DNA of 52,725 nucleotides from an uncultured Porphyromonas sp. (GTDB lineage Bacteria; Bacteroidota; Bacteroidia; Bacteroidales; Porphyromonadaceae). Where the stretch lies: positions 1-52,725 of the forward strand of contig NZ_CAJPPN010000013.1 in NCBI RefSeq assembly GCF_905372525.1, in the 5' to 3' direction. This document shows positions 33,270 to 42,131 of the stretch, in pieces. The stretch's first letter is position 1; every line of letters begins with the position of its first letter. A model generated the notes under the pieces. It had not been told where the DNA came from. It worked only from the letters and a program-made list of their open reading frames with translations, and searched no databases. Position numbers and translations under genes: made by a program.

Positions 33270-35840
33270 TTATAGATCGAGGGTAGCGGAGAGGTAGAGT
33301 CGACGGGGCTGGTTCGGCCCATAGATATAGGCTGAGGCTCGTCCTGGACCCATATCGGTGTCCCGCTGGAAGGAGTTGAGGAAGTTCTGTATACCAGCCT
33401 CCAGCGTCAGCTTCACGAGCGAAGTGAGGTCAAAGGCATAGCTTGCCCGAAGGTCAAGGTCTACAAATGGCTTCGCATGGTAGAGATAGGCATGCCCGTC
33501 GGCTACTCCACGGTAGCGAGTGCCGTCCTGCTCGTACTCAAAGTGTCCATCGGGGCGGATCTTACCAGCAGGTACTCCAAGCTTGTCAAAGCCATCATAG
33601 GGCTCATGGGGTACCTTCATCCCACCCGTATAGGTGCCCGAGAGAGTAAGGCTTAGGGCACGTGTGGGGTGGATTGTCCCTGTGAGGTAGCCATAGACAT
33701 TGGGGGTACGTTCGTAGTCCTTGGTGGCTACACGCTTCTGACCGGTATTCGCATCCTCGCCGAAGAGTTCCTTTTCTTCTCCATAGAGGCTACGCTGGAG
33801 CGTGAGTCCACCCTGCAGGTCAAAGAGGCGGCGGTAGGCTAGCTTCCCCTCGAGATTGATCCCGTAGACCTTGCTGGGGGCCCCCTTCATGTTTTGGATC
33901 GTGATCACGTGCTTCCCAGTGGAGGGATTGAGGACACCATCCTCGCTGTCGGGGGTAAACTTATTCTTAATGAAGGTAGCAAAGCCTTCGCCCATGACGT
34001 TGAGTTGCCATCCACCGAAGGCTGTGTACCAGTCTGCCGATAGGCTTAGGCTGCGTGAACGCTCTTCCTTGAGATTCTTCCCTAGGACACGTTCCTTGGG
34101 CTCACCACCTGCCAGCTGTACGTGCATATCTTCGTCGAAGAATTGTGGCGCACGGAAGCCCTCGCTGTACGAGAGACGTAGGCTAAGATCCTTCGTTGGG
34201 GAGAAGCGCACATTGGCACGAGGGCTTAGGATAAGCAGGGGATCGATGCTTAGCTTACCCCCCTGCAGTAGGCGCACATAGTCCAGACGGCCACCGAGGA
34301 GGACGCTCCAGCGGTCGTTCGTATACTCGATCTGATCGTACTGGGAGAATGTCCAGGTGACTTGGTCGATAGCTTGTGAGCGGTAGCCGCTCTTGTCCCG
34401 AAGGGTTGCATACGTACCCTCTGCCCCGGCAGTGAGAGTAAAGGAGCGAGGGAAGTGGTGGATGTAGTTACCACCCACTTGGGCATCTAGCCCCTTAGTC
34501 TCGCCGTAGGAGGTGAGGGCCTTTAGGGCTTCGTCGTATGCTTCTTGATACTTGCGTGCTTGTTCCTTCTCGAGGGCAGTGCCGTTTTCGTTCCCTCGGG
34601 GAAGGGTCTTTAGTGGATCTAGCAAGTCTCCAGCGTAGTCCCCGCCACCATAGTAGCTCTTACGCAGTACCTGCTGGGCAGATGCGTAGAGGCTAAACTG
34701 GTCTTTGCCCGAAGCCGTAGCCTGATCAAACCGCAGACTCCCTCCATCGACGAAGTGCTGGAGGTACTCCGATATACGGGCTTGGAAGGGAGCCTCACTG
34801 AGGCGATCTCCCCCACGGCGGTACTCGTGCATGGAGCGATACTCCGCTGTGAGCTTGCTGTACATACCCGTCTTATAATAGGAGCGGAAGCCAAGGGCTC
34901 TATTCTTCAGCTCTGGTATATCGGTGAAGCTGTCTCCGTCGATATCGACCATCCCTCGGCGGGAGTGCTGTCCGAAGACCATCGCTGCTGCCCGACGATC
35001 CTCTGTGACGAGAGCGCCATTGAAGCTCGTGGTAGGCATCAGCGAAGTATAGCGGTGATCCGCACCCTCGTAGCTGGTGTAGCTGTGGCGCAGGCTAGCG
35101 GAGTTCCTCAGTGGCTCACGTGTGATCACGTTGATGACGCCTCCGACGGCATTTGCTCCGAAGAGTGCCGAGCCCCCTCCTCGGATGATTTCCACACGCT
35201 CGATCATAGATGAGGGGATCTGCTCTAGACCATATACTCCTGCCAGCGCACTGAATATAGGGCGACTATCGATGAGGATCTGCGAATAGGCACCTTCGAG
35301 TCCGTTGATACGTACTTGGTTGAACCCACAGTTCTGACAGTTATCCTCTATTCTAAGTCCTGGCTGGAAGCGCAGGCCTTGGCTGAGGTTCTCTGAGTGG
35401 GTCTTTTGGAAGACCTCTTGGGAGAGTACCGTGACGAGACTAGGGGCACTACGGCGTAGGGTCTCGTGGCGGTTGGCAGATACGACTACGCCATCCAGGT
35501 CGATAGCCTGCTGGCGAAGGTACAGGTCGAGGTGCCTACTATGTCCAGCCTCTATAGCTACGCGGCTGCTCTCAGCTGCATAGCCTACCAGGCGAGCCTC
35601 TAGGGTGTAGGTGCCTGGGCGAAGGTGAGGGAGACTAAAGGCACCATTAGCGTCTGTCGTCGTGCCTACGGTAGTCCCCTTGACAATGATTTGGACGTAA
35701 GGAAGGGCCTCGTGTGTCGAAGCGTCTACGACGGTGCCCACGATACTTCCTGTCGCCTCAGAGTGCTGAGCAGCCAGCTGAATCCCACTCGATAGGAGGA
35801 GTAGGAGAGCAAGCATCACTCGGTGTAGCATACTCTTCAT
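33270..35840 (-). CDS. TonB-dependent outer-membrane receptor
   Basis: 856 aa. Signal peptide ends QLAAQ (about 25). Residues 30-112 form a carboxypeptidase-regulatory-like domain (GSIVGTVVDASTHEALPYVQIIVKGTTVGTTTDANGAFSL). The plug spans about 120-235 and includes GGGSALFGANAVGGVINVITREP, typical of siderophore, heme or cobalamin-type receptors. It contains a CxxC (C168, C171) in EDNCQNCGFNQVRINGLEG. The barrel ends LYLSATLDL. No SusD partner, so it is not a SusC-type glycan importer; a metal chelate is a reasonable guess, but the substrate is unknown. It is a single-gene unit with a -7 box at 36016-36023 and a leader of about 170 nt. Confidence 0.93.
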   Translation of the reverse strand: MKSMLHRVMLALLLLLSSGIQLAAQHSEATGSIVGTVVDASTHEALPYVQIIVKGTTVGTTTDANGAFSLPHLRPGTYTLEARLVGYAAESSRVAIEAGHSRHLDLYLRQQAIDLDGVVVSANRHETLRRSAPSLVTVLSQEVFQKTHSENLSQGLRFQPGLRIEDNCQNCGFNQVRINGLEGAYSQILIDSRPIFSALAGVYGLEQIPSSMIERVEIIRGGGSALFGANAVGGVINVITREPLRNSASLRHSYTSYEGADHRYTSLMPTTSFNGALVTEDRRAAAMVFGQHSRRGMVDIDGDSFTDIPELKNRALGFRSYYKTGMYSKLTAEYRSMHEYRRGGDRLSEAPFQARISEYLQHFVDGGSLRFDQATASGKDQFSLYASAQQVLRKSYYGGGDYAGDLLDPLKTLPRGNENGTALEKEQARKYQEAYDEALKALTSYGETKGLDAQVGGNYIHHFPRSFTLTAGAEGTYATLRDKSGYRSQAIDQVTWTFSQYDQIEYTNDRWSVLLGGRLDYVRLLQGGKLSIDPLLILSPRANVRFSPTKDLSLRLSYSEGFRAPQFFDEDMHVQLAGGEPKERVLGKNLKEERSRSLSLSADWYTAFGGWQLNVMGEGFATFIKNKFTPDSEDGVLNPSTGKHVITIQNMKGAPSKVYGINLEGKLAYRRLFDLQGGLTLQRSLYGEEKELFGEDANTGQKRVATKDYERTPNVYGYLTGTIHPTRALSLTLSGTYTGGMKVPHEPYDGFDKLGVPAGKIRPDGHFEYEQDGTRYRGVADGHAYLYHAKPFVDLDLRASYAFDLTSLVKLTLEAGIQNFLNSFQRDTDMGPGRASAYIYGPNQPRRLYLSATLDL

Positions 35841-36320
35841 GATGGATATAAATTATTAAATGATTAGATGTCCTAAGGCTGTGCCTCTACCTCGTTGCGG
35901 ACGCAGTCCTTCCCCAAAGGAACACTCTATAGATGTCTTGGGGGGATGCTTGTCTACCCGAGCACATGGCTTGGCTAAGGCCCCGTGGGGCTCTTCTCCG
36001 CAGTCTTAGTCAGGACAAAGATAGCGAAGGGAGGTGTGTCATCACTCCTTTTGTACCGAAATACCTAGCAAAGGGGAGGCCATCCCTCATACTCCTCCCA
36101 CTCCATGCTACCTAGTCTAGGGCGGGGAAGTGAAGGGGAGACTCTGAGGTGGTGGTCGTGCTTTCTCGGAAGAGCGTGAAATAAGGCCGGCTGGGGACTC
36201 GAGAATATACTGAGACTGTAAACATTGCTGAAAGTTTAACGCATAGGTAAGAAACTCGGCCGGAGAGCCGTTTTTTCAGCAAAGGACTCACAAGTTAAAG
36301 CTAACTAAATCCAATTCAGT
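35841..36320. other. Divergent intergenic region, receptor / lipoprotein
   Basis: It holds the receptor leader and -7 box on the minus strand. Near the lipoprotein side, CGGC CGGAGA GCCG followed by TTTTTT (about 36260-36277) resembles a weak intrinsic terminator or attenuator on the plus strand. I looked for a cobalamin riboswitch in the receptor leader and did not find its core. No gene is supported. Confidence 0.4.
36016..36023 (-). promoter_or_regulatory. -7 box for the TonB-dependent receptor (TATCTTTG on minus strand)
   Basis: Minus-strand TATCTTTG fits TAnnTTTG; no TTG at -33. It gives a leader of about 170 nt, longer than usual here, which could hold regulation. Confidence 0.5.
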
Positions 36321-36800
36321 ATGAAGAAATTCATTCCTATGCTACTCCTAGCAATCTTTGCCTTAGGTGTAGCCTCGTGTAAGAAGAAGAACGAAACACC
36401 AGTCCCCCCTGCTCCTCAGCCTATGGCGCTGGAGGGTACTACTTGGGACGCTAAGAGCGTAGCCGGTATCGAGAGCAATGCCAACATCCAGATGAAGGCT
36501 GACTTCGTCAAGGGTGGAGTAATGAGACTCACCGTAGTACGTCAGCCTAAGGCTACCGCAGCCGCCGTGAATACTACCGTCTTCGAGGCTAAATATACCT
36601 TCAACAAGCCTGTCCTAACGCTGACTGGTATGAAGATGACGACGCAGGCTGGAGATCCCCTCCTCAGCGATGCTGCCAAGAAGAATATAATCGAGATCTT
36701 CAGCAAGGGAGGAAAGCTCGTCGATCAGAGACCGCTCTCCCTCGTCTTCAATGAGAAGGCAAACAACCCGATTACCCTCGTCAAGGTAGAGAAGAAATAA
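36321..36800 (+). CDS. Small lipoprotein of unknown function
   Basis: 159 aa. Signal peptide with lipobox GVASC and lipidated C20, followed by KKKNETPVPPAPQP, a short proline-rich linker. The mature part (about 37-159) is strand-rich (LEGTTWDAKSVAGIESNANIQMKADFVKGGVMRLTVV ... VFEAKYTFNKPVLTLTG) and looks like a lipocalin- or META-type barrel seen in many Bacteroidota lipoproteins of the GTTW type. It sits alone, divergent from the receptor, with a bidirectional hairpin 21 bp downstream. No function can be assigned. Confidence 0.78.
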   Translation: MKKFIPMLLLAIFALGVASCKKKNETPVPPAPQPMALEGTTWDAKSVAGIESNANIQMKADFVKGGVMRLTVVRQPKATAAAVNTTVFEAKYTFNKPVLTLTGMKMTTQAGDPLLSDAAKKNIIEIFSKGGKLVDQRPLSLVFNEKANNPITLVKVEKK

Positions 36801-36820
36801 CCCTCATACCCGAAAAGGTA

Positions 36821-36863
36821 AGCGAGGGAGCATGGGGTCGAGTCCGCCCAATGCTCCCTCGCT
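36821..36863. terminator. Bidirectional terminator hairpin
   Basis: Perfect 13-bp stem AGCGAGGGAGCAT (36821-36833) / ATGCTCCCTCGCT (36851-36863), loop 17 nt, then ATTTATCC on the plus strand. It lies between the convergent lipoprotein and RluA-family genes. Confidence 0.75.
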
Positions 36864-36885
36864 ATTTATCCGCTAGGGGTGTTCG

Positions 36886-37587
36886 TTATTCCTTTACTAG
36901 CCGAGCGAGTTCTTGCCAGAGACGATCGGTGGGTAGTGGGGCAATGAGTGATACAGGTAGCTTGCTCACAGGATGAGTGAAGGCGATGCTTCGTGAGAGC
37001 AGGCTGATACTACCATCGGGATTGCTCCTCGGGGCTCCGTACTTCAGATCGCCACGGATAGGACAGCCGAGGTGTGCTAGCTGACAGCGTATCTGGTGAT
37101 GGCGTCCCGTATGGAGCTCTACCTCCACTAGGTGGTAACGTTCTCCCGAGGCAAGTAGCCGATAGGAGAGGCGCGCGAGCTTGGCACCCTCCCTCATCGG
37201 GTCTCGGGTGACGTAGCTCTTATTTTGCTGCTCGTTGCGGACGAGGTAGTTCTCCAGTGTCCCCTGAGGTTGGGGTGGGGCTGCAGTGACGATCGCCCAA
37301 TACTTCTTCTGCACCTCTCCGTGACGAAAGAGGTCATTCATCCTCGTCAGTGCCTTGCTGGTCTTGGCGAAGACCACTAGCCCCCCGACAGGACGATCCA
37401 GGCGATGGATCACACCGAGGAAGACGTTGCCAGGCTTCTGGTACTTCTCTTTCAGCCATAGCTTCAGCGTCTCACTCATAGGTGCGTCTCCCGTCTTATC
37501 GCCTTGGACGATCTCCCCTGGACGCTTAGCGACACAGAGTAGATGGTTGTCTTCGTAGATGATGGTAGGTGTGTATGGATGAGCCAT
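36886..37587 (-). CDS. RluA-family pseudouridine synthase
   Basis: 233 aa, catalytic domain only, no S4 domain. The signature HRLDRPVGGLVVFAKT carries the catalytic Asp. IIYEDNHLLCVAKRPG at the N-terminus and ELHTGRHHQIRCQLAHLGCPIRGDLKYG at the C-terminal half are family hallmarks. The short form resembles RluA, RluE-like or TruC types; the RNA target (rRNA or tRNA) cannot be told from sequence alone. It lies 9 bp after the AlkD-like gene and is probably the last gene of an operon. Confidence 0.92.
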   Translation of the reverse strand: MAHPYTPTIIYEDNHLLCVAKRPGEIVQGDKTGDAPMSETLKLWLKEKYQKPGNVFLGVIHRLDRPVGGLVVFAKTSKALTRMNDLFRHGEVQKKYWAIVTAAPPQPQGTLENYLVRNEQQNKSYVTRDPMREGAKLARLSYRLLASGERYHLVEVELHTGRHHQIRCQLAHLGCPIRGDLKYGAPRSNPDGSISLLSRSIAFTHPVSKLPVSLIAPLPTDRLWQELARLVKE

Positions 37588-37596
37588 AGGAGTTAG

Positions 37597-38391
37597 TTAT
37601 TTATTTAGGCTACGTAGGGCACGCTTCGTGATGTATCTTGTCTCAGGGCAGTCATGCTCCCTAAGCCAAGTCTCGCATAGTGTCTCGACGAACTTAGGCT
37701 GGGTCTTGGAGGCATCGTTGAGCCAGTTCCCGACACTATTCTGTACGTATCGTGAGGTGTCTCTACTTAGGGGGGCGAGGATAGGTAGCCCCAGCTCGGG
37801 GGTATCCTTGAGCCGAGTGATATGCTCGCACCATACCCCACAGGGGCGAGTCGCTTCGCAGGCAAAGCGACGAATATATTCGTTCGGATCTGTAGCCCAA
37901 TGTGCTAGAGACTGCAGTGCCTCATCTAGCTCATCTATGATATGCTGGCGGAGGGCGAACCAAGCGACCTCCCGTACCCCGAAGTGTGCGTCTTGGGCTA
38001 ATGGGTATATGTACTTCAGTTCATCCTCAAGGGTAGTATAGGGATGAGCATAGGCAGCCCAGCATCGGAGCATATCAGACCTATGTGCGCCCAGCTGCTG
38101 GAGCAGAGCCTTGTCGCCATGCTGAAGGATGAGTTGTCCGAGGGTACGACCTATCACTCTACACGTGCTGTTGGTAGAGGGTTTCTTTTGGTCACGTATC
38201 TCAGCTAAGAGATGAGGAAGATACGCGTCACGTCCTAGGAGATGGAACTGATGCTGTAGTAGCGCTACTTGGTCTACCGCTAGCCACTCTGTGAGGTTGG
38301 CCGTTTCGAGCTCTCCTCGGTTGATTTGCTGAAGAATCTCGGGAGGGATCTGAGCGATAGAACGTGCGCCTACACGCTTTCCTTGGGTCAT
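37597..38391 (-). CDS. AlkD-like DNA alkylation repair protein
   Basis: 264 aa of helical HEAT-like repeats. The conserved block YIRRFACEATRPCGVWCEHI and the later SRYVQNSVGNWLNDASKTQP match AlkC/AlkD-type alkylation repair enzymes (PF08713), particularly the AlkC-like branch that reads RPRGVWC (RPCGVWC here). Relatives remove alkylated purines without base flipping. No catalytic residue can be checked with certainty by eye. It sits between the CLC channel gene (24 bp upstream) and the RluA-like gene (9 bp downstream). Confidence 0.82.
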   Translation of the reverse strand: MTQGKRVGARSIAQIPPEILQQINRGELETANLTEWLAVDQVALLQHQFHLLGRDAYLPHLLAEIRDQKKPSTNSTCRVIGRTLGQLILQHGDKALLQQLGAHRSDMLRCWAAYAHPYTTLEDELKYIYPLAQDAHFGVREVAWFALRQHIIDELDEALQSLAHWATDPNEYIRRFACEATRPCGVWCEHITRLKDTPELGLPILAPLSRDTSRYVQNSVGNWLNDASKTQPKFVETLCETWLREHDCPETRYITKRALRSLNK

Positions 38392-38415
38392 GTATCTTGA
38401 TAGAATACTTGGTAC

Positions 38416-40215
38416 TTAGTCCCCGATGAAGGTAGCATTGAGTACCTCTCGGTAGTTGTTGAAGATGGCGCTCTTGCTGATGAAGCCGAGGTAACGCCCC
38501 TCGTCATCTACGACAGGCATCTTCCACTCCTTCGTCTCATCGAATAGGCGCATGACCTCTGTCATGGGCATTGACGCCCGGATCTTCACCTCGGGGGTAA
38601 CCATGATCCGTCGTACTCGATAGCGGTCGTAGAGCTCTGGACGGAACATGATGTTGCGTACATTATCCAGCTCTACGATACCTACGAGGATCCCCGAGGC
38701 ATTGACTACGGGGAAGGAGTTGCGGTGGCTGACAGAGATGACCTTGACCATCTCCCCAAGAGTCATCTCGGGATGTACTACTTCGAAGTCATGCTCTAGG
38801 ACATTCTCCAGATTCATGAGCGTCAGTACGGCAGTATCCTTCTGGTGGGTCAGTAGCTTGCCCTGCTCGGCTAGACGTAGCGAGTATATGCTGTGAGGCA
38901 TGAAGATACGTATGGTAGCGAAGGAGGTGAGGGAGACCAGCATCAGTGGTAGGAAGAGGTTGTACCCTCCCGAGAGCTCAGCGATGAGAAATACTCCTGT
39001 TAGCGGGGCATGCATCACACCAGCCATGAGGCCAGCCATCCCGAGGAGGATATAGTTCTTCGGGGAGATGAAGACGCGCATCGAGGAGAAGTAATTGACG
39101 AGGTAGGAGAAGAGGAAGCCCGTGAGCCCTCCGACAAAGAGTGTAGGAGCGAAGAGGCCACCACACCCACCGCCGGAGTTGGTGGCTACGGAGGCAAAGA
39201 CCTTGAATAGTACCGTCAGTAGGAAGAAGGCAAAGACGACCCAATAAGAGGACGAGAAGGCCTCGAAGATACTACCATCCAGTAGCTGTGTGTACTGCCC
39301 GTCGAGGAGGATATTGACCGAGTCATACCCCTCTCCATAGAGCGGAGGGAAGAGGAAGATCAGCAGAGAGAGTACCGCAGCGGAGATGAGGTAGCGGGTA
39401 CGCTGGCTCTTGAGTTTCTTGAACTCACCCTCGACGTAGAACATCGTCTTGGAGAAGTAGAGCGAGATGAGCCCGCACACGACCCCCAGCAGGAGCATCA
39501 GGGGGATACGCTCGATATAGTAGGGATCTGTCTGTATGAAGAGGAAGAGGTTCTCCTTGCCAGAGAGCACATAGGCTACGGCAGCAGCCGAGACGGAGCT
39601 CACCAGCAGAGGGAGGACGGAGGCCATCGTGAGGTCCAGCAGGAGTACCTCGATCACGAAGACTAGACCTGATATAGGAGCCTTGAAGATCCCCCCTAGA
39701 GCCCCAGCCACACCACAGCCGATGAGGAGCATGAGGTTGCGCTGCTCGAGGCGGAAGAGACGCCCGAAGTTTGACCCAATGGCAGCCCCAGTCATGACGA
39801 TCGGTGACTCCGCACCTACTGACCCCCCGAAGCTAATGGTCAGGGCACTAGCGAGCAGGGAAGACCAGGTGTTGTGTGGCTTAATCCGGCTCTTGCGCTG
39901 CGAGATGGAGCTTAGGACCTTCGTGACACCATGGCTAATATCATCACGGACGATATAGCGTACGAAGAGTAGCGAGAGCAAGATCCCCAGAGCAGGGAAG
40001 ACGAGATAGAGGTAGCTCCTCTGCTCGATATGTAGGAGTACAAAGCTCTCTATATGGTGTATGATGAACTTCAGCAGAGCTGCCAGAAGCGCCATCGTCA
40101 CCCCTATAGAGAGGCTGAGCAGGAGGATAAAGTAGCGCTCGCTGATGTGCTTCTCCCGCCAGAGGATCACCTGATCCTGTAGCTTCCGTCTATCGAAGAG
40201 CCGTGCATTCATCAT
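38416..40215 (-). CDS. CLC-type chloride channel/antiporter with CBS pair
   Basis: 599 aa. About ten to twelve hydrophobic helices occupy residues 25-440. The selectivity motif GSVGAESP is at 131-138, keeping the gating-Glu position (GxExP), and NSGGGCGGLFAPTLFVGG marks the second selectivity segment. Two CBS domains (about 460-520, MTLGEMVKVISVSHRNSFPVVNASG, and 535-595, RRIMVTPEVKIRASMPMTEVMRLF) probably sense nucleotides. It moves chloride, or exchanges chloride for protons, across the inner membrane. It starts 25 bp after tsaC. Confidence 0.93.
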   Translation of the reverse strand: MMNARLFDRRKLQDQVILWREKHISERYFILLLSLSIGVTMALLAALLKFIIHHIESFVLLHIEQRSYLYLVFPALGILLSLLFVRYIVRDDISHGVTKVLSSISQRKSRIKPHNTWSSLLASALTISFGGSVGAESPIVMTGAAIGSNFGRLFRLEQRNLMLLIGCGVAGALGGIFKAPISGLVFVIEVLLLDLTMASVLPLLVSSVSAAAVAYVLSGKENLFLFIQTDPYYIERIPLMLLLGVVCGLISLYFSKTMFYVEGEFKKLKSQRTRYLISAAVLSLLIFLFPPLYGEGYDSVNILLDGQYTQLLDGSIFEAFSSSYWVVFAFFLLTVLFKVFASVATNSGGGCGGLFAPTLFVGGLTGFLFSYLVNYFSSMRVFISPKNYILLGMAGLMAGVMHAPLTGVFLIAELSGGYNLFLPLMLVSLTSFATIRIFMPHSIYSLRLAEQGKLLTHQKDTAVLTLMNLENVLEHDFEVVHPEMTLGEMVKVISVSHRNSFPVVNASGILVGIVELDNVRNIMFRPELYDRYRVRRIMVTPEVKIRASMPMTEVMRLFDETKEWKMPVVDDEGRYLGFISKSAIFNNYREVLNATFIGD

Positions 40216-40240
40216 CTATATGCTGTCGTGATACCGAGGA

Positions 40241-40840
40241 CTAGGGACGCAAGACCTTCACCTCGCCCCCTGCACCCAGCTGGATGATCTGTGAGGGCTC
40301 TCTCGGGGTAGTATCCTCCTGACGATAGCGGACGATATAGTCTACTCCCGAGCGGATCTCCTCACTGATACCAGAGAAGAGGAGAGGGGTAGGCTCGCCA
40401 CTGATATTGGCAGAGGTCGAGACGATCGGGTGGCGGAGCTGTCGGCATAGGGCCGAGGAGAAGGCCTCCCGAGTCTGGCGTATCCCGAGGCTGCCTCCCT
40501 CACCTATTAGACTTGGGGCAACCCCCGAAGCTCCCGAGGTGTAGACGATAGTGATCGGACGTACCGCCAGCTCCATTAGATCATAGGCTACCTCGGGGAC
40601 GTCGCTGATGAGGCGCTCTACCTCGTGGGTCTCTGCGACGAGGACGAGCATGCTCTTACTGTCCTCCCTTCGCTTGAGTGCATAGATCCGTCGTACGGCT
40701 TCTTCGTTGGTGGCGTCACAGCCTATCCCCCAGACCGTGTCTGTGGGGTAGAGGATGATCCCCCCTCGGCGTAGCGTAGCGACGGCCTCCTCGAGGTCGG
40801 CCTTGTCATAGGAGGGCTGTATGGTCTCTTTTATCTTCAT
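40241..40840 (-). CDS. tsaC: L-threonylcarbamoyladenylate synthase (YrdC/TsaC)
   Basis: 199 aa, a single YrdC domain with no Sua5 C-terminal extension. Hallmarks: LYPTDTVWGIGCDATNEEAVRRIYALKRR, SMLVLVA and PIVSTSANISGEPTP. It makes threonylcarbamoyl-AMP from Thr, bicarbonate and ATP for t6A37 of ANN-decoding tRNAs. Bacteroidota often carry a second homologue; I cannot tell if this is the only one. The gene is 25 bp before the CLC gene and separated by 192 bp from thiL. Confidence 0.93.
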   Translation of the reverse strand: MKIKETIQPSYDKADLEEAVATLRRGGIILYPTDTVWGIGCDATNEEAVRRIYALKRREDSKSMLVLVAETHEVERLISDVPEVAYDLMELAVRPITIVYTSGASGVAPSLIGEGGSLGIRQTREAFSSALCRQLRHPIVSTSANISGEPTPLLFSGISEEIRSGVDYIVRYRQEDTTPREPSQIIQLGAGGEVKVLRP

Positions 40841-40857
40841 TCTTTTGTTCCTTAGGC

Positions 40858-40876
40858 GAGGGCTTCAGGAGCCCTC
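40858..40876. terminator. Small hairpin upstream of tsaC
   Basis: Perfect 7-bp stem GAGGGCT/AGCCCTC with a 5-nt loop, 17 bp before the tsaC start on the minus strand. Another AAGCC/GGCTT pair lies just past the thiL stop (41013-41033). They may end thiL mRNA or act as a tsaC leader structure; neither has a U tract. Confidence 0.35.
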
Positions 40877-41032
40877 TATAGCGGTATCTTTATGTCCCCC
40901 TATGAGTGAATCTTCGTAGTCTCCGGCGAGGCTGTCATATAGATCCTAATGGGATGGACGAACATATTCGATGGACGATAAGCCGGAGGGCGGTGGGGAC
41001 TCTTGAAGTAAGGGGAAGCCTTCGGTGGGGGC

Positions 41033-42070
41033 TTACTCCTCTCGCTCCTGAGGCCACCCCTGAGCGATGAGACGCAGCTCCGTGCCGTCGGGGGCGACTA
41101 GATAGCACCCCGCACTAGCCTCGGTGACGTGCCCGATGATACGGATACCCTCCAGGGTACGTAGCTCATCGAGCTGCGCCAGGGGGACGGTGAAGATGAG
41201 TTCGAAGTCCTCCCCACCACTCAGCGCTACGGTCGTCGTAGACATATGTAGCTCCTCGGCCATACGTGCTGTCTCGTGATCTATGGGAAGGCGATCCTCA
41301 TAAATACGTACCCCTACACCACTCTCCGTGGCGATGTGTAGGAGCTCCGAGGCTAGTCCATCTGAGCTATCTATCATGGAGGTGGGGCGGATCCCTGCGC
41401 GACGTAGGGCGAGGAGGATGTCCTGCCGTGCCTCAGGCTTGAGCTGTCGCTCTAGGATGTACTCACGCTCGGCGAAGTCGGGGGTAAACCCTTCCCTCTC
41501 CCCAGCGAATACACGCTTCTCTCGCTCGAGGAGCTGGAGACCCATGTAGGCAGCTCCTAGACTCCCACTGACACAGATTAGGTCTGTCGGCTTAGCGCCA
41601 CTGCGTAGGATCGCTTGCCCCCGCTCCACCATCCCTAGGCAGGTGATGCTGATACAGAGCCCTGTGAGGCTCGCTGAGGTGTCCCCTCCGACGAGGTCTA
41701 CTCCGTAGCGGTCACAGGCTAGTCTGAGGCCTGCATACAGCTCCTCCAGGTCCTCGAGAGCGAAGCGAGCCGAGACACCAATCGAGGCGGTCAGCTGCTG
41801 AGGATGCCCGCCCATAGCGTAGATGTCAGAGAAGCTCCCTATGGCAGCTTTGTAGCCTAGGTGCTTGAGGGGCGTATAGGTGAGGTCGAAGTGGATACCC
41901 TCTAGGAGCAAGTCCGTGGTTAGGAGGGTCTGCATCTCAGGGGGGTAGGCGACTAGGGCTGCGTCATCACCGACACCGAGTAGGGTCGTCTCGTTGTGCT
42001 TGGGCAGAGCCTGCGTAAGATGCTTGATCAGGGCAAACTCGCCGAGCTGGGACAATTCTGTTCGTTGCAT
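41033..42070 (-). CDS. thiL: Thiamine-monophosphate kinase
   Basis: 345 aa, AIR-synthetase-related fold. Metal and ATP ligands visible: GVGDDAALVAYP near the N-terminus, GVDLVGGDTSASLTGLCISITCLG in the middle and MIDSSDGLASELLHIA in the C-terminal half. ThiL phosphorylates thiamine monophosphate to the active diphosphate. No other thi gene lies in the window. It starts 28 bp after lpxK, but a terminator-like hairpin spans that gap. Confidence 0.94.
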   Translation of the reverse strand: MQRTELSQLGEFALIKHLTQALPKHNETTLLGVGDDAALVAYPPEMQTLLTTDLLLEGIHFDLTYTPLKHLGYKAAIGSFSDIYAMGGHPQQLTASIGVSARFALEDLEELYAGLRLACDRYGVDLVGGDTSASLTGLCISITCLGMVERGQAILRSGAKPTDLICVSGSLGAAYMGLQLLEREKRVFAGEREGFTPDFAEREYILERQLKPEARQDILLALRRAGIRPTSMIDSSDGLASELLHIATESGVGVRIYEDRLPIDHETARMAEELHMSTTTVALSGGEDFELIFTVPLAQLDELRTLEGIRIIGHVTEASAGCYLVAPDGTELRLIAQGWPQEREE

Positions 42071-42086
42071 AGAATGGATACAAACA

Positions 42087-42131
42087 ACGCTCCCACCCCT
42101 AGCTCCTATGCTGGAGCGAGGAGGGGAGCGT
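42087..42131 (-). terminator. Terminator-like hairpin at the lpxK 3' end
   Basis: ACGCTCCC (42087-42094) pairs with GGGAGCGT (42124-42131), and inner GCTCC/GGAGC (42102/42113) gives a two-part stem; on the minus strand TTGTTTGT follows. It overlaps the last codons of lpxK and lies before thiL. Confidence 0.55.

Noticed and set aside
35841..36010. Cobalamin riboswitch in the TonB-receptor leader (minus strand)
   Set aside because: A CCGCAAC-like stretch is present, but the conserved core (GCTGCCCCCGCAACTG and the flanking GGTG box) is not.
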